NCBI GenBank assembly: GCA_947455995.1
Contig: CANGQA010000022.1
Location: 1-36,121, forward strand
Source of the DNA: Hyphomicrobiales bacterium
GTDB lineage: Bacteria; Pseudomonadota; Alphaproteobacteria; Rhizobiales; Beijerinckiaceae
DNA: 36,121 nt
Direction of reading: 5' to 3'
The position numbers were made by a program, and so were the translations under genes. Positions 29,941-36,121 of the stretch are shown here, piece after piece. Position 1 is the stretch's first letter. Each line of letters begins with the position of its first letter. Under the pieces are notes generated by a model. It made no database searches, was not told where the DNA came from, and was given only the letters and a program-made list of their open reading frames with translations.

Positions 29941-30671
29941 TCAACCCCGACCAGATAGAGACCGGCGGCGGGAGCCATCGGGCCGCACCGCGCCCGCTCG
30001 CAAGCCTTCAGCGCATCTTCCAGATCCTGGACCGACCAGCGGCCCGATCCGACCAGAGCCAGAGAGCCGACAATCGAACGCACCTGATGGTGCAGGAAAG
30101 AACGCGCCGAGGCGGAGATATGGATTTCCTCCCCCGCCCGAACCACGTCCAGCCGGTCCAAGGTGCGCAACGGACTGTTGGCCTGACACTCAGCGGCACG
30201 GAATGTCGTGAAATCATGTTTGCCGAGCAGGCGTTGCGCGCCTTCGTGCATCTGCCCGGCATCCAGAGGCCATGGCACATGCCAGATGCGATTGCGCTCC
30301 AGGCTTGGATGGGGGCGGCGATTGAGAATCCTGTAGAGATAGTGGCGTTTGCGCGCCGACATCCGCGCGCTGAATGACCCATCCACCTTTTCGGCGGACA
30401 AGATCGTCACCGGCTCGGGCTTCAGATAGGCATTGATGGCATCACGCACCGTATCGGGCTTCCAGTCGCGCTCGAGATCGAAATCAATCACCTGGTGGGT
30501 GGCGTGGACGCCTGAATCGGTCCGGCCTGCCGCATGGATGCGCAGGGTCTGACCGGAAAAGCCCAGAATTGCTTCCTCGATCGCCTGCTGGACACTGCGA
30601 TGGCCCTTCTGGTGCTGCCAGCCGGCATAGGGTGTGCCATCATATTCGACGATGAGTTTATAACGCGGCAT
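29931..30671 (-). CDS. truA: tRNA pseudouridine(38-40) synthase
   Basis: It makes pseudouridine at positions 38-40 of the tRNA anticodon arm. ATG 30671 ([21 protein letters not shown]) shares one base with the fmt stop (TAATG) and gives 246 residues. The catalytic Asp lies in [14 protein letters not shown], and the conserved [10 protein letters not shown] and [14 protein letters not shown] motifs are present. It ends def-fmt-truA, a row of translation-related genes. Confidence 0.96.
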   Translation of the reverse strand: MPRYKLIVEYDGTPYAGWQHQKGHRSVQQAIEEAILGFSGQTLRIHAAGRTDSGVHATHQVIDFDLERDWKPDTVRDAINAYLKPEPVTILSAEKVDGSFSARMSARKRHYLYRILNRRPHPSLERNRIWHVPWPLDAGQMHEGAQRLLGKHDFTTFRAAECQANSPLRTLDRLDVVRAGEEIHISASARSFLHHQVRSIVGSLALVGSGRWSVQDLEDALKACERARCGPMAPAAGLYLVGVDYA

Positions 30672-31657
30672 TATAAAAACCGTTGTGGGGGGACAAGCGG
30701 CATGCCGCGCAAAAAATCGGCGGCAGGCATGGGCTTTGAACCGGCCCGCTGCAGGGTCAAAATCCGAACCGCGCCTTGCCCGCATCCAACCGTCAACTGC
30801 GCATCAAGCAAAGCACCCGCTTCACCCGCACCATCGACACAGACCGATTGCACCATTTTGACCCGCTCCGGACCTTTACCAAAATCGAACATCGCATAGG
30901 CTCCGGGGAAAGGTGACAGGCCCCTGATCAGATCATGCACCTGCCGGTTGGACTGGGACCAGTCGATCCGGCTGTCCTCGTTGCCAATTTTTTTGGCATA
31001 AAGCACACCGTCGCCGGATTGTTCGGTAAAGATCAGCTTGTCTTGCGCCAGTGCCGCCAGCGCCTTGACCATCAGCTGCGCACCGCGCACCGCCAATTCA
31101 TCATGCAACTCGCCCGCCGTTATATCCGGCCCGATCGCCACATGCTCCACCATCCCCACGGGTCCGGTATCCAGACCCTCTGCCATTTTCATCACAGCAA
31201 TACCGGTTTCACGATCGCCGCTCATGATCGCCCGCTGGATCGGTGCAGCTCCGCGCCAGCGCGGCAGCAAGGACGCATGCAAATTCAGACAGGCCAATCG
31301 CGGCATGTCCAGAATAGTCTTTGGCAAAATCATCCCGTAAGCCACCACAACCGCCACATCTGCCCGGAAGGCGGCAAACCGTTCTGCCTCCTCGGCAGTG
31401 CGCAAGGTTTTGGGTGTCAGCACCGTTAGACCCAATGCCTCAGCCGTTTTATGAACGGGCGACAGGCGCAACGCCATACCCCTTCCCGCAGGAGCGGGTG
31501 CGCGACTATAAACCGCAACAATATCGTGGCCTGCCCCAGCGACAGCCTGCAAGGTGTGAACCGCAAAATCTGGCGTCCCCATCACAATCACCTGCAGGGG
31601 CTTGGCATCTGTCGGTACGTTAGTTTGGGCACATTCGCGCAGATTTTTCGGGCTCAT
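30671..31657 (-). CDS. fmt: Methionyl-tRNA formyltransferase
   Basis: It formylates initiator Met-tRNA using 10-formyl-THF. I choose the ATG at 31657 because AAGGGG lies just upstream; ATG 31675 would overlap def. This gives 328 residues with a somewhat long N-terminus before the core [13 protein letters not shown]. The folate and catalytic region is [19 protein letters not shown], with Asn and His, and [12 protein letters not shown] with the conserved Asp. The C-terminal domain is OB-like. It follows def by about ten bases. Confidence 0.96.
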   Translation of the reverse strand: MSPKNLRECAQTNVPTDAKPLQVIVMGTPDFAVHTLQAVAGAGHDIVAVYSRAPAPAGRGMALRLSPVHKTAEALGLTVLTPKTLRTAEEAERFAAFRADVAVVVAYGMILPKTILDMPRLACLNLHASLLPRWRGAAPIQRAIMSGDRETGIAVMKMAEGLDTGPVGMVEHVAIGPDITAGELHDELAVRGAQLMVKALAALAQDKLIFTEQSGDGVLYAKKIGNEDSRIDWSQSNRQVHDLIRGLSPFPGAYAMFDFGKGPERVKMVQSVCVDGAGEAGALLDAQLTVGCGQGAVRILTLQRAGSKPMPAADFLRGMPLVPPQRFL

Positions 31658-31667
31658 TGCGCCCCTT

Positions 31668-32180
31668 TCAGTCATCGCGTTTGGCGGCTTTGATGAATTT
31701 TTTGATAACCCGTTCACGCTTCAGCCGCGATAGATGGTCAATGAACAGCACACCGTTCAGATGGTCTATCTCGTGCTGGATGCAGGTTGCGAGCAGGCCC
31801 TCGCAATCCATCTCGTGATCCTGCCCATTGGCATCGTGATAGCGGATGCGCACGGCGGCGGGCCGTTCAACCTCTTCGTAATAATCGGGGATCGACAGAC
31901 ACCCTTCCTGATGGATATTCAGTTCGTCCGACACCGCGATGATTTCGGGATTGATGAAGGCCATCGGATGTTTCTCGTCCTCTTTGGGCGAGACATCGAC
32001 AGTGACAACGCGCTCCGTGACACCGATCTGGATTGCGGCAAGGCCGATACCCGGGGCATCATACATGGTGGCGAACATATCATCGACCAATGCTTGCACA
32101 CGTGCATCAAAGGCCGTGACCGGTTTTGACACCAGTCTGAGCAATGGATCGGGCAGGATAATAATAGGTCTGATCGTCAT
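31668..32180 (-). CDS. def: Peptide deformylase
   Basis: Metalloenzyme that removes the formyl group from nascent proteins. It starts at ATG 32180 ([15 protein letters not shown]), giving 170 residues; an adjacent ATG at 32183 is equally possible. All three motifs are present: [17 protein letters not shown] with the Cys metal ligand, and QHEIDHLNG with the two His ligands and catalytic Glu. The 45 codons before it show no family similarity. It is divergent from rmuC and followed by fmt and truA. Confidence 0.97.
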   Translation of the reverse strand: MTIRPIIILPDPLLRLVSKPVTAFDARVQALVDDMFATMYDAPGIGLAAIQIGVTERVVTVDVSPKEDEKHPMAFINPEIIAVSDELNIHQEGCLSIPDYYEEVERPAAVRIRYHDANGQDHEMDCEGLLATCIQHEIDHLNGVLFIDHLSRLKRERVIKKFIKAAKRDD

Positions 32181-32337
32181 CATATCAGTCACATAATCAA
32201 CCACGGGCTTTGCGTCAAATTGTTCCGGAAAATTCATGAGTTGCACAAACTGTTCTGTTTTCGTTCTCGACAGGCCAACCAGATATGCTAGGGTTCGCTT
32301 TGTTTGAGTCTCCATTTCTCATTGTTTCGGACGGCAT

Positions 32338-33561
32338 ATGGATCAGGTCTTGTTCAATCTTGGCGGCATTGCGGTGAGGCCGTCCCTTCTGGCTATCGTG
32401 GTGTTGATGCTGGGTCTGTCGCTGGTGATCCGGCGGCCGCAATCGCCACTTAAAGACGAATTGGCCGATGCGCTGGCCGCTGAACGGCAGCGGGATATGG
32501 AAGAAAAACTGACTGCTTTGCTGCGCGTGCAGGCGGAGTTGAATGGCCGCATGGCGCAAATGGGCGAGACCGTCGACAGCAAGCACGGCCATCTGACCCG
32601 CATGCTGAGCGAAAGACTCGAGGGTTTGCAGACCCGCCTCGGCGATGGCATGACCGCGCATCTGACCAACACCCATGACAATCTGACCAAACTCAACGAG
32701 CGGTTGGCCGTGATTGACGAGGCGCAAAAGCGCATGGGGCTTTTGACCAGCGAGATGCTGTCTCTCAAGGATATTCTGTCCAACAAGCAAAGCCGCGGCG
32801 CGTTCGGTCAGGGCCGGATGGAAGCGATTGTGCGCGATAGTCTGCCGCCCTCCGCCTATGAATTTCAGGCAACCCTGGCCAACGGCAAACGGCCCGATTG
32901 CATCATCCGTCTCCCCGGCGATCCGCGCCCGCTGATCATCGACGCCAAATTCCCGCTGGAAGGCTTCACCGCCTTCAGGGAGGCGCAGACGGACGAAGCC
33001 AAAAAGGCCGCCATTGCCCGCGTTAAAACCGATATCGGCGCGCATATCCGCGACATTGCCGAAAAATACCTGACCCCGGGCGTGACGCAGGAGATTGCCA
33101 TTCTGTTCGTGCCGGCCGAGTCGCTCTATGCCGATTTGCAGGAGCATTTCGAGGATATGGTGCAGCGCGCCCATCGGGCCCGCATCCTGATTGTCTCGCC
33201 CTCGCTGCTGATGATGGCCATTCAGGTGATGCAGGCGATTGTGCGCGACAGCAAAATGCGCGAACAGGCCCACCAGATTCAGGACGAGGTCCGCCGCCTG
33301 CTCGAGGATGTCGGCCGCCTGCGCGACCGCGTCGGCAAGCTCGACACCCATTTCCGGCAATCGCAAGAGGACGTGATCCAGATCACCACCTCGGCCGACA
33401 AAGTACTCAAACGCGGCGAGCGGATCGAGGCCATGGATTTCGAGGCCCCCGCCATTGCACTCACCGCCGGCCAACCCGCCCCGCTCGGCGAGATGATGCC
33501 ACCGCCGGAGCCCGACACCCTGCCCTCGCCGCTCAACCGCAACCGCGATTTGCTGGGATGA
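32338..33561 (+). CDS. rmuC: DNA recombination protein RmuC
   Basis: Membrane-anchored protein with a predicted nuclease-like core, known in E. coli for limiting recombination at inverted repeats. It has 407 residues. An N-terminal transmembrane helix (about 12-31, RPSLLAIVVLMLGLSLVI) is followed by a long coiled coil (about 38-150). The PD-(D/E)XK-like core has CIIRLPGDPRPLIIDAKFPLEGF and EIAILFVPAESLYADL. A second coiled coil spans RVGKLDTHFRQSQ. The end is Pro-rich. It is divergent from def. Confidence 0.94.
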   Translation: MDQVLFNLGGIAVRPSLLAIVVLMLGLSLVIRRPQSPLKDELADALAAERQRDMEEKLTALLRVQAELNGRMAQMGETVDSKHGHLTRMLSERLEGLQTRLGDGMTAHLTNTHDNLTKLNERLAVIDEAQKRMGLLTSEMLSLKDILSNKQSRGAFGQGRMEAIVRDSLPPSAYEFQATLANGKRPDCIIRLPGDPRPLIIDAKFPLEGFTAFREAQTDEAKKAAIARVKTDIGAHIRDIAEKYLTPGVTQEIAILFVPAESLYADLQEHFEDMVQRAHRARILIVSPSLLMMAIQVMQAIVRDSKMREQAHQIQDEVRRLLEDVGRLRDRVGKLDTHFRQSQEDVIQITTSADKVLKRGERIEAMDFEAPAIALTAGQPAPLGEMMPPPEPDTLPSPLNRNRDLLG

Positions 33562-33633
33562 GGATTGCCGGGAGCAACCGCGCACAACACATCATCGTGA
33601 GATTGATGGGTTTCTGACTATCGAGGACAAGCA

Positions 33634-33658
33634 GCCTAGAGAGAGACGATCTCTAGGC
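33634..33658. terminator. Hairpin between convergent rmuC and lutC
   Basis: GCCTAGAGA (33634-33642) and TCTCTAGGC (33650-33658) form a perfect 9-bp stem with a 7-base loop, six bases before the lutC stop codon. There is no U-run on either strand, so it may act as a 3' end stabiliser or a weak terminator. Confidence 0.45.
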
Positions 33659-33663
33659 GCAAC

Positions 33664-34335
33664 TCAATCCTTCACCACCATGATATGCACGCGGCGCGGG
33701 CCGTGGGCGCCGAGCAGGATGACCTGTTCGATATCGCCCGAGCGTGATGGACCGGTCACCCAATTGACCACACGCGGCATCTGGCCCTTGCCGTATTGGG
33801 CACGCAGATTGGACCACATGGTCTCGTAATCGCCGGTAATATCCTTGGCACTGACCACAACCAAAGCGTGATCGGGCAGAAAATTGATGGTGGTGGGATT
33901 ATCCGCACTCGCCGTCATCACCAGCGTGCCGGTTTCGGCAACACCGGCAAAGGCATGGTTGAGACCGGCCAGATCATTGCCGTCGCTGGGGCCGTGCGAC
34001 AATTCGATGGCCGTCTTGCCCCAGTCCAGATCCGCCATGCGCGGATCGCTGCCGATGCGCAACTGCGCGGGCAGGTTATTCTGGCGCAGATAATCGGCCA
34101 CCGCAGCAGGCACATCCTGATAGGAAGCCACATCGACGACAGAGGACAGCGTCGCCTCGGCCTGTTCCTTGAACAGTGCGACTTGCCCCTCATGCGGCAA
34201 TTGGCCGCGCGCCACGGTCAAACCACGCGGGGCATTGGCCAGCCGTTCGGTGACGGTGTCGAGCCTTGGCTTTTCCTGACCTGTCACGCCCAGCGAGCGG
34301 CGGATGGTGGACAGGATTTCCTCGCGCGCGCTCAT
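33664..34335 (-). CDS. lutC: Lactate utilization protein LutC (LUD domain)
   Basis: Third subunit of the LutABC L-lactate oxidase complex, which oxidises lactate to pyruvate. It has 223 residues from ATG 34335 (MSAREEILSTIRRSLG), whose bases overlap the lutB stop (ATGA). The LUD domain shows GVAETGTLVMTASADNPTTINFLPDHALVVV and the final PSRSGDIEQVILLGAHGPRRVHIMVV. No Fe-S cysteines are present, as expected for LutC. Confidence 0.93.
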   Translation of the reverse strand: MSAREEILSTIRRSLGVTGQEKPRLDTVTERLANAPRGLTVARGQLPHEGQVALFKEQAEATLSSVVDVASYQDVPAAVADYLRQNNLPAQLRIGSDPRMADLDWGKTAIELSHGPSDGNDLAGLNHAFAGVAETGTLVMTASADNPTTINFLPDHALVVVSAKDITGDYETMWSNLRAQYGKGQMPRVVNWVTGPSRSGDIEQVILLGAHGPRRVHIMVVKD

Positions 34336-35780
34336 GCGGCCCTCCCATTGTTCGGGGTCGATTGGCGTTGGGCCTGATAGCGGCTCTGGAAGGTCCCGCC
34401 TTGCGGGGCCGGAAAATCGCGGTAATCCGTCCAGCCCGAAGCCAGCGGCAGCGAGGTGAAACGGCCGGTATCGCGGCCCATCCATCCCATGACATTCATC
34501 ATCAAGTTGGTAGCGAAGCGGTAAAGCGCCGGACGCTTGGCAAAAAACGCCCAGAATTTGATGCCCGAGCGCATGGTGGCAGGCGACAGATGCCGTTCGA
34601 ATTCATGCTCGCGCCAATGCCGCATCATCTTGGGCAAGGGAATCCGCACCGGACAGACACTCTCGCAACGGCCGCAGAAAGTCGAGGCATTGGGCAGATG
34701 GCCCGCTTTGTCGACGCCCAGCAAAGTCGGTGTCAGCACCGCACCCATCGGACCGGGATAGACCCAGCCATAAGCATGGCCGCCGACAGCGTGATAAACA
34801 GGGCAATGGTTCATGCAGGCCCCGCAGCGGATACAACGCAACATGTCCTGGAACGCCGTGCCAAGCATGGATGAGCGCCCATTGTCTAAAATCACAACAT
34901 GGTAATTTTCGGGCCCGTCGAGATCGGTCGCGCGGCGTGGCCCGGTCGAGAATGTCGTGTAAACCGACATTTCCTGCCCGGTCGCCGAGCGGGCAAGCAC
35001 GCGCAAAATCTGGCTGACATCTTCCAGCGTCGGCACGATTTTTTCAAGCGAAGCAATCACGATGTGGGTTTTGGGCAAGGTTTGCGTCAGATCGCCATTG
35101 CCCTCATTGGTCACAATGATCGAGCTGCCGGTTTCGGCCACCAGAAAATTCGCGCCGGTAATACCGACATCCGCCGCCAGAAATTTCGAGCGCAACACCT
35201 GCCGCGCTTCGGTCAGCAATTGCACCGGCTCGGACAAATCACGATCGGCATCGAGATGGGTGTGGACACGGCGAAAATCGCTTTCCACCTGTGTCGCATT
35301 CAAATGGACGGCAGGGGCGATGATATGCGAAGGCGCCTCGTCGCGCAGCTGGATGATATACTCACCCAGATCGGTTTCCACCGGCACAATACCCGCCGCA
35401 TCCAGTGCAGCATTGAGCGCGATCTCCTCCGAGATCATCGACTTGCCCTTGGTGACCGTTTTGGCACCCGCTTCATGGCAAATGCCCAGAATAATCTTGC
35501 GTGCTTCCTCGGCGGTGCGCGCCCAGTGCACATGTCCGCCTGCCGCCGTCACATTGGCCTCGTACCGCTCGAGATAAAGATCGAGATGCGCCAAAGCGTG
35601 GTTTTTGATGTCGCGAGCGGAATCACGCAGGGCCTCGAATTCAGGCAATTTGGCCGCAACGGCAGCGCGCTTGTCGATAAAGCCGGAGCGGACATTGGTC
35701 ATCGCCCGCTGCAGTTGCGGATCGGCGAGGGCCTCTGTGGCATTGTCGATAAAACGGTTGGTGGTTGGATGGGCACTCAT
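34332..35780 (-). CDS. lutB: Lactate utilization iron-sulfur protein LutB
   Basis: Fe-S subunit of LutABC. It has 482 residues from ATG 35780, preceded by GGAG. An N-terminal LUD domain (about 60-290, with ETGSSIIVTNEGNGDLTQTLP) precedes two 4Fe-4S clusters, CIRCGACMNHCPVYH and FCGRCESVCPVRIPLPKM, then a helical C-terminal tail ending near YRDFPAPQGGTF. It lies between lutA (gap 10 bp) and lutC (4-bp overlap). Confidence 0.95.
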   Translation of the reverse strand: MSAHPTTNRFIDNATEALADPQLQRAMTNVRSGFIDKRAAVAAKLPEFEALRDSARDIKNHALAHLDLYLERYEANVTAAGGHVHWARTAEEARKIILGICHEAGAKTVTKGKSMISEEIALNAALDAAGIVPVETDLGEYIIQLRDEAPSHIIAPAVHLNATQVESDFRRVHTHLDADRDLSEPVQLLTEARQVLRSKFLAADVGITGANFLVAETGSSIIVTNEGNGDLTQTLPKTHIVIASLEKIVPTLEDVSQILRVLARSATGQEMSVYTTFSTGPRRATDLDGPENYHVVILDNGRSSMLGTAFQDMLRCIRCGACMNHCPVYHAVGGHAYGWVYPGPMGAVLTPTLLGVDKAGHLPNASTFCGRCESVCPVRIPLPKMMRHWREHEFERHLSPATMRSGIKFWAFFAKRPALYRFATNLMMNVMGWMGRDTGRFTSLPLASGWTDYRDFPAPQGGTFQSRYQAQRQSTPNNGRAA

Positions 35781-35790
35781 GATGCGCTCC

Positions 35791-36121
35791 TTATGACTGT
35801 GCGCTGACGCGCGGTGCGCCAATCGGCGGCTCGTCGGTCATCCCGGCCAGCACCTCGGCCACATGCCGTACCTCGATTGCCTTGCCCTCGCGGGCCAATT
35901 TGCCTGCCATGTTCATCAGACAGCCGAGATCTCCGGCCAGCAGGGTCGGAGCCCCCGATTCGGTGATATTATCGGTTTTTTTCTCGACGATGGAATTTGA
36001 AATCTCGCCGTATTTAACCGCGAATGTGCCCCCGAAACCGCAGCAGACCTCACTCTCGTTCATCTCGACCATGGTCAGACCTTTGACGGTTCCGAGCAAT
36101 TGTCGCGGCTGGTTCTTGATC
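35791..36121 (-). CDS. lutA: Lactate utilization protein LutA, C-terminal part
   Basis: The frame is open to the right edge, so the N-terminus is outside the window and only the last 109 residues are seen. It has the cysteine-rich CCG domain signature SEVCCGFGGTFAVKYGEIS and a later DLGCLMNMAGKL, matching the second CCG repeat of LutA/GlpC-type proteins. These ligate an Fe-S cluster and work with LutB. The reading frame runs through a TTG at 36099, which is not the start. Confidence 0.92.
   Translation of the reverse strand, partial: IKNQPRQLLGTVKGLTMVEMNESEVCCGFGGTFAVKYGEISNSIVEKKTDNITESGAPTLLAGDLGCLMNMAGKLAREGKAIEVRHVAEVLAGMTDEPPIGAPRVSAQS

Noticed and set aside
32215-33585. 456-codon minus-strand frame opposite rmuC
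   Set aside because: Antisense shadow; rmuC on the plus strand has all family motifs, whereas this frame has His/Gln-rich filler with no domain.

Overview
The window is ordinary, gene-dense chromosomal DNA of an alphaproteobacterium with moderate-to-high GC. This rests on four things: a double-length dCTP deaminase, an Irr-type Fur-family regulator divergent from fabA-fabB-fabI, the mutM/ubiE/ubiB/coaBC/dut block, and an fmt-def-rmuC neighbourhood. I cannot place it below class with confidence. I see no insertion sequence, prophage, CRISPR array, rRNA or defence island, and no convincing undescribed multigene system. The most interesting material is in the non-coding DNA.

Layout. 1-965: 5' part of an MFS exporter gene, running off the left edge. 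1186-7896: gyrB, recF, dnaN and dnaA, all on the minus strand, the ancestral bacterial dnaA-dnaN-recF-gyrB order. 7897-8832: a 936-bp gene-free, AT-rich interval between dnaA and rpsT with a CtrA-like box, GANTC sites, inverted repeats and two tandem terminators; it is a candidate origin or complex dnaA control region. 8833-11115: rpsT, a VTT-domain membrane protein, an SCO1 copper chaperone with a small membrane ORF upstream, and tRNA-Gly(CCC). 11198-15862: dcd, fabI, fabB and fabA on the minus strand, with irr divergent. 15878-18710: SH3-domain envelope protein, a 2-hydroxyacid dehydrogenase and cysK.

18811-23385 (minus strand): ubiE-ubiB-coaBC-dut-rrf2, closely spaced or overlapping and probably one operon covering ubiquinone and CoA synthesis, dUTP removal and an Rrf2 regulator that lies just upstream of cysK. 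23536-26108 (plus strand): mutM, enoyl-CoA hydratase and a TSUP permease. 26192-29940 (plus strand): argB, a HAD pyrimidine nucleotidase-like gene, dapD and dapE (arginine and lysine/diaminopimelate synthesis). 29931-32180 (minus strand): def-fmt-truA, with rmuC divergent. 33664-36121 (minus strand): lutA(partial)-lutB-lutC for lactate oxidation, running off the right edge.

Many neighbours are translationally coupled by 1-10 bp overlaps (lutB/lutC, coaBC/dut, dut/rrf2, argB/HAD, fmt/truA). The best leads are a near-perfect palindrome lying on the predicted cysK promoter next to a cysteine-poor Rrf2 regulator, mutually exclusive hairpins in the cysK leader, a nested RNA structure between fabA and fabB, and the dnaA-rpsT interval.
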